From: Micavibrio_A sp964423095 | Lineage (GTDB): Bacteria > Pseudomonadota > Alphaproteobacteria > Micavibrionales > Micavibrionaceae | NCBI GenBank assembly: GCA_964423095.1 | Contig: CAYRDI010000040.1 | Location: forward strand, 1 to 19,762 | Direction of reading: 5' to 3' | DNA: 19,762 nucleotides | Shown: positions 1 through 6,214 of the stretch, one piece after another | How the letters are laid out: each line of letters opens with the position of its first letter | Numbering within the stretch: position 1 is the first letter of the stretch | Translations under genes and position numbers: made by a program | The notes under the pieces: generated by a model | What the model saw: the letters and a program-made list of their open reading frames with translations, nothing else | Database searches by the model: none | Told to the model about the DNA's origin: nothing

Positions 1-8
1 TTTGTGCC

Positions 9-77
9 ATGCAAAAGTCTTTGAACATTCTGGTGCTCGTGCTTGTGGTGCTCCTTCGGGAGGCGCTGCCGCTCTGA
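9..77 (+). CDS. ilv leader peptide (22 aa), branched-chain amino-acid attenuator
   Basis: This short ORF runs from ATG to TGA and encodes 22 residues. Thirteen are Leu, Val or Ile, including the uninterrupted block ILVLVLVVLL at residues 7-16 (nt 27-56). That composition, upstream of ilvB and followed by a rho-independent terminator, is the hallmark of a branched-chain attenuator leader such as E. coli ilvL or ivbL. The peptide probably has no function of its own; ribosome stalling at its Leu/Val codons would sense charged tRNA levels. Any ribosome-binding site lies mostly before the window, because only 8 bases precede the ATG. The function is inferred from composition, position and the RNA pairing described in the next entries. 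Confidence 0.85.
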   Translation: MQKSLNILVLVLVVLLREALPL

Positions 78-136
78 CACGACACGACGTCAAAGCAGAC
101 CAGCGCTCCCGAAGATCCCCTTCCGGAGCGTTTTTT
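54..136 (+). promoter_or_regulatory. ilvB transcription attenuator (antiterminator/terminator switch)
   Basis: Bases 54-68 (cttcgggaggcgctg) pair with 101-114 (cagcgctcccgaag) over 14 bp with a single bulged G63; this is the antiterminator. The 101-114 arm overlaps the 5' arm of the terminator (104-114 with 120-130), so the two structures exclude each other. A ribosome held early in the Leu/Val run leaves 54-68 free and should favour read-through into ilvB. A ribosome that reaches the stop at 75-77 covers 54-68 and should allow termination. A small hairpin with a UUCG loop (51-54 with 59-62) also lies in the leader codons. Pairings are read by eye; the regulatory logic follows the known amino-acid attenuator model. 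Confidence 0.8.
104..136 (+). terminator. Rho-independent terminator of the ilv leader
   Basis: The stem cgctcc-x-gaag (104-114) pairs with cttc-x-ggagcg (120-130), with one internal mismatch and a loop of about 5 bases. Six T follow at 131-136. It lies 27 nt after the leader-peptide stop and about 240 nt before the ilvB start, so it is positioned as an attenuator rather than as the end of a structural gene. Confidence 0.8.
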
Positions 137-213
137 ATTGGTTTTGCCGTGATGTGAATGGACGAAGGTTATGCAATAAAGGAATGGATGTTATGCAATT
201 TACAGATTATCGT

Positions 214-219
214 TATAAT
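214..219 (+). promoter_or_regulatory. Possible -10 element between attenuator and ilvB
   Basis: A perfect TATAAT lies in the AT-rich stretch 187-300 between the attenuator terminator and ilvB. The -35 region at 16-18 bp spacing is poor (ttatgc at 191-196), so this is only a candidate for a second ilvB promoter independent of attenuation. Confidence 0.25.
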
Positions 220-270
220 TTTGTTGCTTTTTTTGAAAGAATCTTACGTTTCTTTTGCATTCGCACAAAT

Positions 271-284
271 ATTATGACCATAAT
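271..284 (+). promoter_or_regulatory. Palindrome ATTATG-AC-CATAAT upstream of ilvB
   Basis: This is a perfect 6-bp inverted repeat with a 2-bp spacer in the AT-rich ilvB 5' region, about 50 nt downstream of the TATAAT. Its symmetry resembles a dimeric regulator site, but no specific regulator is recognised and chance occurrence in AT-rich DNA is possible. Confidence 0.2.
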
Positions 285-377
285 GAAGAAGAATTACACA
301 GACCTCCAATGTGCAACCATTCAAAGCCGCGTTTGGCAGCCCCAAACCGGCTTTGTTGTCTGAAGGAACGACCGATC

Positions 378-2192
378 ATGAAAACTGTGACCGCCAAAAA
401 CACGGCCGCCAAGAACGAAAGCAATATCGCGGCCATCCCCACCGCAAAGACCCGCAAAATGACGGGTGCGCAGATGGTGCTGGAGGCTCTGGCCGAACAG
501 GGCGTGGATACGATCTTCGGTTATCCGGGGGGTGCGGTTCTTCCCATTTACGATGCGATTCACCAACAGGATAAAATCAAACATGTTCTGGTCCGCCATG
601 AACAGGGCGCGGGCCATGCGGCCGAAGGCTATGCACGTTCTACCGGCAAGGTCGGTGTCTGTCTGGTCACATCCGGCCCCGGTGCCACGAACGCCGTGAC
701 CGCGTTGACCGATGCGATGTTGGATTCCATCCCCATGGTCTGCATTTCCGGTCAGGTGCCCACCTTTCTGATCGGCACCGATGCGTTTCAGGAAGCCGAT
801 ACGACGGGCATCACGCGTGCCTGTACGAAACACAACTACCTTGTCAAAACGGTCGAGGAATTGCCGCAAATCTTGCATGAGGCCTTTCACGTTGCGCGCT
901 CCGGCCGCCCCGGCCCGGTGCTGATCGACCTGCCTAAGGACATCCAGTTTGCCGAAGGCAATTATGTTGATAAAGACAATACGCAGATGCATTTTTATCA
1001 GCCGCGCACCGAACCGGATATGGAAGCGATCGAATACGCGATCGAGATGATTGCATCGGCGAAAAAACCGGTTTTCTACACCGGCGGCGGCGTCATCAAT
1101 GCGGGGCCGAAAGCCTCCGAAGCCTTAACGAAATTGGTACGAGAAACGGGTTTTCCCATCACCTCTACCTTGATGGGTCTTGGTGCATTTCCGGCAAGCG
1201 ATCAACAATGGCTCGGCATGCTCGGCATGCACGGAACCTATGAGGCCAACTGGGCCATGCATGATTGCGATGTCATGATTTGCATCGGCGCACGGTTCGA
1301 CGACCGTGTAACGGGTGCGCTCAAAGGTTTTTCCCCGCATTCCAAAAAAATCCATATCGACATCGATCCCTCTTCGATCAACAAGAACGTCCATGTCGAT
1401 CTGGGCATCGTTGCCGATGCGTACAAGGCCATCGAAGCCCTGCACAAGGTCTGGAAGGCCAAGGGGTACAAGGCCGATAAAGCCGCAATGGCCGCGTGGT
1501 GGAAACAGATCGATGAATGGCGGGACGTCAAATGCCTGCAATACAAACAATCAAAAGACGTGATCAAACCGCAATACGCGCTGGAACGCCTTCGTGACGC
1601 CATCAAAAAAGACAAGCGCGAGACGTATATCACGACAGAAGTCGGCCAGCACCAGATGTGGGCCGCGCAATTTTTGCCCTTTGACAAACCCAATCGCTGG
1701 ATGACCTCCGGCGGGCTGGGCACGATGGGGTACGGTCTTCCGGCGGCTGTCGGTGTGCAGATGGCACACAAGGACGCGCTGGTCATCGATGTGGCCGGTG
1801 AAGCCTCGATTCTGATGAACATTCAGGAAATGAGCACCGCCGTGCAATACCGGTTGCCGGTCAAAATTTTTATCCTGAACAACCAATGGATGGGCATGGT
1901 TCGCCAGTGGCAGGAATTGCTCCATGGTGAGCGGTACTCGCAAAGCTATACGGAAAGCCTCCCCGATTTCGTCAAGCTGGCCGAAGCCTATGGCGGTATC
2001 GGCCTGCGTGCGACGACGCCGGCCGAACTGGATGACGTCATCGAAAAAATGATGAAGACGGACAAGGTCACGATCGTCGATGTTTGCGTCGATCAAAAGG
2101 AAAACTGTTTCCCGATGATTCCGTCCGGCAAGGCGCACAACGAAATGATCCTTGCCGCCGACCCATCGAAATACGACAAGAAGCTGGTGTAA
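378..2192 (+). CDS. ilvB: Acetolactate synthase, large (catalytic) subunit
   Basis: Thiamine-diphosphate enzyme that condenses two pyruvates, or pyruvate with 2-oxobutyrate, in the first common step of valine, leucine and isoleucine synthesis. The 604-residue product has the N-terminal TPP domain with FGYPGGAVLPIYDA (47-60) and the catalytic Glu75 in RHEQGAGH. The central domain is followed by the C-terminal cofactor motif GEAS (474-477), 27 residues before NN (501-502). The motif more often reads GDG/GDA, so a Glu replaces the usual metal-binding Asp; I believe this occurs in some alphaproteobacterial homologues. The start at 378 is chosen because GAAGGA lies about 10 nt upstream; an in-frame ATG at 255 would add 41 unconserved residues. 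About 27 residues precede the conserved KMTGAQ. The gene sits downstream of the attenuator; its small subunit ilvN is separated from it by two other genes. Confidence 0.96.
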   Translation: MKTVTAKNTAAKNESNIAAIPTAKTRKMTGAQMVLEALAEQGVDTIFGYPGGAVLPIYDAIHQQDKIKHVLVRHEQGAGHAAEGYARSTGKVGVCLVTSGPGATNAVTALTDAMLDSIPMVCISGQVPTFLIGTDAFQEADTTGITRACTKHNYLVKTVEELPQILHEAFHVARSGRPGPVLIDLPKDIQFAEGNYVDKDNTQMHFYQPRTEPDMEAIEYAIEMIASAKKPVFYTGGGVINAGPKASEALTKLVRETGFPITSTLMGLGAFPASDQQWLGMLGMHGTYEANWAMHDCDVMICIGARFDDRVTGALKGFSPHSKKIHIDIDPSSINKNVHVDLGIVADAYKAIEALHKVWKAKGYKADKAAMAAWWKQIDEWRDVKCLQYKQSKDVIKPQYALERLRDAIKKDKRETYITTEVGQHQMWAAQFLPFDKPNRWMTSGGLGTMGYGLPAAVGVQMAHKDALVIDVAGEASILMNIQEMSTAVQYRLPVKIFILNNQWMGMVRQWQELLHGERYSQSYTESLPDFVKLAEAYGGIGLRATTPAELDDVIEKMMKTDKVTIVDVCVDQKENCFPMIPSGKAHNEMILAADPSKYDKKLV

Positions 2193-2266
2193 TCGCAGCT
2201 TTATTGGAACCATTTCATGTCTGCTTTGTTGATCCTGCATAAGGAAAAAAACAAAGGAGACGTGTC

Positions 2267-2461
2267 ATGGGAACCAAAGTGATGTTATGGGGATTCGCCT
2301 TTTTTCTGGCGATGGCCAGCTATTCGGCCAGCAACGCCTACACGGCGATGAACCAAATGGACGTTCACGACAAATTCAAGGAAATCGGCCTTCTGGACGC
2401 CGGGCCGCACATGTTTCCGGTTCCAATCCGCAAACCTGCGCCAGAATTTGCATCGCGCTGA
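2267..2461 (+). CDS. Small hydrophobic/secreted protein of unknown function (64 aa)
   Basis: A 64-residue ORF with a strong ribosome-binding site (AAAGGAGA, 7 nt before the ATG), 74 nt after ilvB and with no terminator between them, so it is probably co-transcribed with ilvB. Residues 5-21 are hydrophobic (a membrane anchor or uncleaved signal) and the remainder is polar with a Pro-rich end. I do not recognise a family. Its stop lies 3 nt from the stop of the opposing gene. The good ribosome-binding site makes it likely to be translated. Confidence 0.6.
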   Translation: MGTKVMLWGFAFFLAMASYSASNAYTAMNQMDVHDKFKEIGLLDAGPHMFPVPIRKPAPEFASR

Positions 2462-2464
2462 CTT

Positions 2465-2958
2465 TTATACTTTCGGTGCCTGAAAACATTGAAGAGTGCT
2501 TCTGATTCTTTGTGTCCACACTTCGTCCTTTTTTAAAGACATCCCGCCTGCGGCATCTTCGAATACGTAGTAAATGGTCGACGGCCTCTCGATATTGATC
2601 ACGGGCGTGGTTAAAAAGCATACACCCAAAGCATTCGCGAGATGGAGCGAAGCAACAACATAGGCAGGTTTTTGATGACGCGTAGCCACAATCGCTGCGC
2701 GTTTTTCAAATAAACCTTCATCCATCATGCGCGCTTTCAACGTAGAGGCAGGACTGTTGTGAACAATACACCCTAAAGAAGACAGGGTAGCTATGCTGTG
2801 AGGNNNNNNNNNNGAGAAGCAGGCAGAGCCAAAGCATAGGGCCTGCTTGCCCGCCCCAAGAGTAAAACGCCCGAGCCATCGCCGCTTTTCGCCGCCTTTA
2901 AAAATTTATCCAAGGAGAGGCTTTTTTGCGCAATCGCTAAAAGGGGGGCCTGTGTCAT
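2465..2958 (-). CDS. Hypothetical protein, interrupted by a 10-N assembly gap
   Basis: On the minus strand an ATG at 2958, preceded by AGAGGA about 8 nt upstream, opens 48 codons (beginning MTQAPLLAIAQKSL) that run into the N run. Beyond the gap another open frame of 113 codons continues from 2803 to a stop at 2465. The two halves are out of frame across exactly 10 N, but would join if the true missing length were 2, 5, 8 and so on bases; the N run is probably a placeholder. The joined protein would be about 162 residues. I do not recognise the family, and no signal peptide or clear motif is visible. It points against ilvB and ilvN and separates them. Single-gene status is inferred. Confidence 0.55.
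2804..2813. other. Assembly gap (10 N)
   Basis: Run of exactly 10 N within the reverse-strand hypothetical gene. A second run of identical length lies in ilvC, so 10 is probably a fixed filler and not a measured gap size. Confidence 0.9.
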
Positions 2959-3066
2959 GGTTTTTTCCTCTTGATCCTTGGCAACTATTACAATCTTTAG
3001 ATTATGTCAATAAAATACTGGATAATCGACTGGACAGGGTGGCGACTTTCCTCTTAAATCCCTCAC

Positions 3067-3624
3067 ATGGTTAAGAAAAAACAATCCGTCGGTCAAAGCG
3101 TTTACGGCATCGGCCCCAAGGAAATCCAGGTTGAAACACACACTCTGTCGGTTCTGGTCGATAACGAACCTGGCGTATTGGCAAAGGTGATCGGTCTGTT
3201 TTCAGGCCGCGGCTACAACATCGAAAGCCTCACCGTTGCGGAAACGGATCACGATAACAATCTTTCCCGCATTACAGTCATTTGTTCGGGAACGCCCGCC
3301 GTCATTGAACAAATCAAAAACCAGCTGGATCGCCTCGTTCCCGTACACCGCGTAACCGATTTGACACAAGAGGGCGCGCATGTGGAACGTGAACTGGCAT
3401 TGGTCAAAGTAAATTCCAGTGGTGAAAAGCGGATCGAGGCCCTGCGCACGGCCGATGTTTTCCGCGCGCGCGTGGTTGATTCCACCCATGAATCCTATGT
3501 ATTCGAAGTCACCGGCAGCTCACAAAAGGTCAATGCGTTCGTTGACCTGATGCGCGGTCTTGGTATGATTGACGTATCGCGCACCGGCGTTGCCGCCATG
3601 TCGCGCGGGGGCAAAGCCATTTAG
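3067..3624 (+). CDS. ilvN: Acetolactate synthase, small (regulatory) subunit
   Basis: Regulatory subunit that activates IlvB and confers feedback inhibition by valine. The 185-residue protein has the N-terminal ACT domain (about 26-100) with HTLSVLVDNEPGVLAKVIGL, then GRGYNIESLTV and SRITVICSG. The C-terminal domain has RELALVKV, FRARVVD and a typical ending VSRTGVAA. Length is normal for the proteobacterial family. The start is forced by an in-frame TAA at 3055-3057; there is no good Shine-Dalgarno, so initiation may be weak or leaderless-like. It is followed after 18 nt by a lipoprotein gene, probably in one transcript ending at the terminator at 4091. ilvN normally follows ilvB directly; here about 870 bp and a reverse gene intervene, implying its own promoter in 2959-3066. 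Confidence 0.95.
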   Translation: MVKKKQSVGQSVYGIGPKEIQVETHTLSVLVDNEPGVLAKVIGLFSGRGYNIESLTVAETDHDNNLSRITVICSGTPAVIEQIKNQLDRLVPVHRVTDLTQEGAHVERELALVKVNSSGEKRIEALRTADVFRARVVDSTHESYVFEVTGSSQKVNAFVDLMRGLGMIDVSRTGVAAMSRGGKAI

Positions 3625-3642
3625 TTTAACAAAGGAAGCATC

Positions 3643-4065
3643 ATGAAAAAATTCGCTCTTCTTACCCTTGCCGCATCGACACTTATCCTTGGCGGTTGCG
3701 TCAATCAGGAACAGGCCGATGCCAAAATGTCCAAGGGGTGCGAAGCCGCCCTGATGGCAAAAATGGGCGCGGACACCGTCAAGGACGTCAAAATGACAGG
3801 CAGTGAAGCACAGACCACCGTTGATGGCGAATACCGCAAAATCAACCTGACCTATGTGGAAACGGGATCGTTCGATGAAACGCCGCTCCCTGCCTTTTGC
3901 CTTTTCAACGAACAATGGGGCATCGGCAAAAGCAGCCATACGGCCATTCTGGACCAGCTCTCCGTCAACGGGGATATATCCGGAAAACAAGGCGGTGTGG
4001 TTCAGGGCGATCTTCAGGATTTCCTGAAACTGGTAGATGCCGCCGCCAGCGGCATGGGTCAGTAA
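3643..4065 (+). CDS. Putative outer-membrane or periplasmic lipoprotein
   Basis: A 140-residue protein with a lipoprotein signal: Lys-rich start, hydrophobic core and lipobox LGGC with Cys19 as the predicted lipidated residue. The mature part is about 120 residues, with two further Cys (in KGCEAAL and AFCLFNE) and no family that I recognise. The ribosome-binding site is AAAGGA before ATCATG. It lies 18 nt after ilvN and ahead of a strong terminator, so it is the last gene of an ilvN transcript. A role in branched-chain synthesis is not evident. Confidence 0.75.
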   Translation: MKKFALLTLAASTLILGGCVNQEQADAKMSKGCEAALMAKMGADTVKDVKMTGSEAQTTVDGEYRKINLTYVETGSFDETPLPAFCLFNEQWGIGKSSHTAILDQLSVNGDISGKQGGVVQGDLQDFLKLVDAAASGMGQ

Positions 4066-4090
4066 CCCAAACCCGAAATATTCTTTCAAA

Positions 4091-4114
4091 CCCCCGCAAT
4101 GCGGGGGTTTTTTT
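4091..4114 (+). terminator. Rho-independent terminator after ilvN-lipoprotein genes
   Basis: Perfect 7-bp GC-only stem cccccgc (4091-4097) with gcggggg (4101-4107), a 3-base loop (aat) and seven T at 4108-4114. It lies 26 nt after the lipoprotein stop, separating it from ilvC. Confidence 0.9.
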
Positions 4115-4191
4115 GTGCCTTAAAAGTTGATTTTTCAGGCCCGAAATGCTTTTGTAGCGATGCTTAAACCACAGGACAAAAGGATAAAACG

Positions 4192-5280
4192 ATGGCCCGC
4201 TCCAATCTGGCAACCAAACCGCAAACCGCAAATGCGGACGCACCGAAAACATCGATGCGCGTTTATTATGATGCGGATTGCGATGTAAACCTGATCAAGA
4301 ACAAAAACGTCGTGATTGTCGGATACGGATCACAAGGTCACGCCCATGCGCAAAACCTGCGTGATTCCGGCGTCAAGAATGTCCGCATTGCGCTGCGCCC
4401 CGATTCCGCCACCAACAAAAAAGCAAAAGACGCAGGTTTCGAAACCATGTCGCCGGCCGATGCTGCAAAATGGGCCGATGTCATCATGATGGCAACGCCC
4501 GATGAATTGCAACGCGATATTTATTACGAATCCCTGCATGACAATATGAAACAGGGCGCGGCGATCGCGTTCGCGCACGGTCTGAACGTCCATTTCAATC
4601 TGATCGAACCGCGCAAAGACCTTGATGTGTTCATGGTGGCCCCCAAAGGCCCCGGCCATACGGTGCGCGGCGAATATGTGAAGGGCGGCGGCGTTCCTTG
4701 CCTGATCGCTGTACATCAGGATGCATCGGGTTCCGCCAAAGACATCGGTCTTGCCTACGCCTCCGCTGTTGGCGGCGGCCGCTCCGGTATCATCGAAACC
4801 AGTTTCCGCGAAGAATGCGAAACCGACCTGTTTGGTGAACAGGCTGTCCTGTGCGGCGGACTGTGCGCCCTGATCAAAGCGGGCTATGAAACATTGACCG
4901 AAGCGGGATATGCCCCGGNNNNNNNNNNGGCCTATTTCGAATGCCTGCACGAAGTCAAACTGATCGTCGATCTGATCTATGAAGGCGGTCTGGCCAATAT
5001 GCGCTATTCCATTTCCAACACCGCCGAATTCGGCGATTACAAAACCGGCCCGCGGATCGTCACCGACGAAACCAAAGCCGAAATGCGCCGCGTTCTGGAC
5101 GACATTCAATCGGGCCGTTTTACGCGCGACTGGATGCTGGAATGCAAAGCCGGCCAGCCGAGCTTTAAAGCCACGCGCCGTCTTGAATCCGAACACGGCA
5201 TTGAAGAAGTCGGGGAACGCTTACGCGGCATGATGCCCTGGATCGGCAAAAACAAGCTGGTCGACAAAGCCAAAAACTGA
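4192..5280 (+). CDS. ilvC: Ketol-acid reductoisomerase (contains a 10-N gap)
   Basis: Mg2+- and NADPH-dependent enzyme converting acetolactate or acetohydroxybutyrate to the dihydroxy acids, the step after IlvBN. The Rossmann motif GYGSQGHAHAQNL is at 44-56. Metal-site residues are in ECETDLFGEQ, and the knotted domain shows AYFECLHEVKLIVDL and YSISNTAEFGDY. It is a short class I enzyme. Codons 243-246 fall in the N run, where the family has two residues (usually EM in GYAPEMAYFE), so the true protein is probably 360 residues and the gap about 4 bases. The start at 4192 has AAAAGGA about 8 nt upstream and gives 21 residues before the conserved MRVYYDADCD; an ATG at 4255 would remove them but has no ribosome-binding site. 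It has its own transcription unit, between a terminator at 4091 and one at 5337. Confidence 0.95.
   Translation: MARSNLATKPQTANADAPKTSMRVYYDADCDVNLIKNKNVVIVGYGSQGHAHAQNLRDSGVKNVRIALRPDSATNKKAKDAGFETMSPADAAKWADVIMMATPDELQRDIYYESLHDNMKQGAAIAFAHGLNVHFNLIEPRKDLDVFMVAPKGPGHTVRGEYVKGGGVPCLIAVHQDASGSAKDIGLAYASAVGGGRSGIIETSFREECETDLFGEQAVLCGGLCALIKAGYETLTEAGYAPXXXXAYFECLHEVKLIVDLIYEGGLANMRYSISNTAEFGDYKTGPRIVTDETKAEMRRVLDDIQSGRFTRDWMLECKAGQPSFKATRRLESEHGIEEVGERLRGMMPWIGKNKLVDKAKN
4919..4928. other. Assembly gap (10 N) inside ilvC
   Basis: Run of 10 N that keeps the ilvC frame but replaces what is normally a two-codon segment in the family. It matches the gap at 2804 in length, supporting a fixed-size placeholder. 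Confidence 0.9.
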
Positions 5281-5290
5281 CGGCCTTGCC

Positions 5291-5336
5291 GTCATCCCGG
5301 AGACCATGCCACGCATGATATCGACATCCGGGATCT
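5291..5336. repeat. REP-like extragenic palindrome
   Basis: An outer inverted repeat ATCCCGG (5294-5300) with CCGGGAT (5328-5334) encloses a second hairpin CATGC-CAC-GCATG (5305-5317). The GTCATCCCGG...CCGGGATC form resembles the extragenic palindromes common in alphaproteobacteria. It lies between the ilvC stop and its terminator. Whether further copies exist elsewhere cannot be seen here. Confidence 0.5.
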
Positions 5337-5365
5337 AAAAAGGGCCGGTTGAACCGGCCTTTTTT
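5337..5365. terminator. Bidirectional terminator between ilvC and the proline-rich gene
   Basis: Stem GGCCGGT (5343-5349) with ACCGGCC (5353-5359) and loop TGA, flanked by a run of A (5337-5341) and a run of T (5360-5365). The symmetric A/T flanks let it work for ilvC on the plus strand and for the convergent gene ending at 5364 on the minus strand. Confidence 0.85.
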
Positions 5366-5705
5366 AATCCTTCATTTTCGCTCGCACGCGGTCGCGCAAC
5401 GATTCTTCTTCTTTCTTTTTATCCTTGAGCGGATCATAGGACTCACCGGGCTTGGTCACCTCTTTGCCCGTGATCGCATCATGCGGCGGTTTGAAGGTTT
5501 CGCCAACAGGGGCGGCAGGGGCCGGTGTCTGCACCGTAACGGAAGGCGTTTGCACAACAACGGGCGGTGCCTGAACCGCGGGCGTCACCACCGGCACCTG
5601 TGATGTCTCCGTCGCCGGGGGCGTGGCGGCGTCTTGCGCCCAAGCACCCACTGGGCACGCCATAACGACCAGATAGACTGCAAAAACTCTAAAGCGGGTT
5701 GTCAT
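5364..5705 (-). CDS. Secreted proline/valine-rich low-complexity protein
   Basis: A 113-residue protein with a clear signal peptide (about residues 1-23, predicted cleavage after GAWA). A Pro/Val/Thr/Gln-rich stretch follows (about 28-88), with repeats such as PVV, APPVVVQTP and VTVQTPAP. It ends in a highly charged tail rich in Lys, Glu and Arg. AGGAGG, 6 nt before the ATG, is a near-ideal ribosome-binding site. The gene is convergent with ilvC and shares its terminator. The low-complexity middle suggests an extended periplasmic spacer; I do not recognise a function. Confidence 0.75.
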   Translation of the reverse strand: MTTRFRVFAVYLVVMACPVGAWAQDAATPPATETSQVPVVTPAVQAPPVVVQTPSVTVQTPAPAAPVGETFKPPHDAITGKEVTKPGESYDPLKDKKKEEESLRDRVRAKMKD

Positions 5706-5727
5706 GACAAACCTCCTGTTCTTCCTA

Positions 5728-5743
5728 TACTAACGTACTAACG
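5728..5743. repeat. Tandem octamer TACTAACG x2
   Basis: Two perfect adjacent copies of TACTAACG lie just upstream of the proline-rich gene, in its 5' untranslated or promoter region. It could be a regulator site or a chance tandem duplication. Confidence 0.4.
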
Positions 5744-5807
5744 CGTGAAAGCCCATGGAGTTCAAGAGAATTATTTTTCTGCACGCCATGATCACATTCA
5801 CTACAGT

Positions 5808-6134
5808 TTAAGAATCCTTCGAAAAGGTTTTTGTAATATATTCAACATCGATCTTGCTGGACTGTGGTTTATAGGATGTGGAGGATGCGTTGTGACCACT
5901 CCCCCCGAAAAACTGCCGCCAGAACCCCGCAAAACTTTGTAATTTTGAATCCACCCGTTTCAGCGCGTTTGTTTTTGCCAGGGCTTCAGGGGACAGATCA
6001 ATCAGATCAACCAACCTTTGCTGGGTGTCTGTTAAACCGGATGCCCCGGTGCGCGGCGTATCCGGCCCGGATATCTTCAGCCGCGCCAGCTTGATCGTAA
6101 CTCCGTTTTTATTTGTAATGCCGTTGCTTTCCAT
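5808..6134 (-). CDS. Hypothetical protein (108 aa)
   Basis: Reverse ORF of 108 residues with a mostly polar composition: a basic N-terminal part (about 1-30), a likely helical centre (DTQQRLVDLIDLSPEALAKT, about 36-55) and a Gly/Ser-rich later section. No signal peptide or membrane segment is evident and no family is recognised. The ribosome-binding site is weak. It is divergent from the EamA transporter, with about 80 bp between the chosen starts. It is probably real because no competing frame is convincing over this stretch, but support is modest. Confidence 0.5.
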   Translation of the reverse strand: MESNGITNKNGVTIKLARLKISGPDTPRTGASGLTDTQQRLVDLIDLSPEALAKTNALKRVDSKLQSFAGFWRQFFGGSGHNASSTSYKPQSSKIDVEYITKTFSKDS

Positions 6135-6214
6135 GTTTCTTTCAAATCATGCTTTACGGGCCCTATGCTTTGCCACTATACCATAAAAACACTTACCCGA
6201 ATATAAACAACCCG

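Noticed and set aside
193..363. AT-rich ORF (56 codons) with AAAGGA upstream, ending 15 nt before ilvB
   Set aside because: Composition and content (Phe/Tyr-rich, then arbitrary) do not look like a protein or a branched-chain leader; the stretch is better read as AT-rich 5' region. A second leader cannot be fully excluded.
255..377. N-terminal extension of ilvB by 41 residues
   Set aside because: No ribosome-binding site, not family-like, and the ATG at 378 has GAAGGA at proper spacing.
2978..3006. Possible ilvN promoter TTGGCA with a downstream -10
   Set aside because: The -35 is fair but no -10 at 16-18 bp matches well; a promoter is expected here but not identifiable by eye.
2847..3074. 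Forward ORF of 75 residues before ilvN
   Set aside because: It is opposite the start of the reverse hypothetical gene, which has a proper ribosome-binding site, and it shows no family features.
5989..5999. GGGGACAGATC word resembling the motif near the RAYT gene
   Set aside because: It lies inside the 108-residue reverse gene, has no hairpin around it, and a single short word match is expected by chance.
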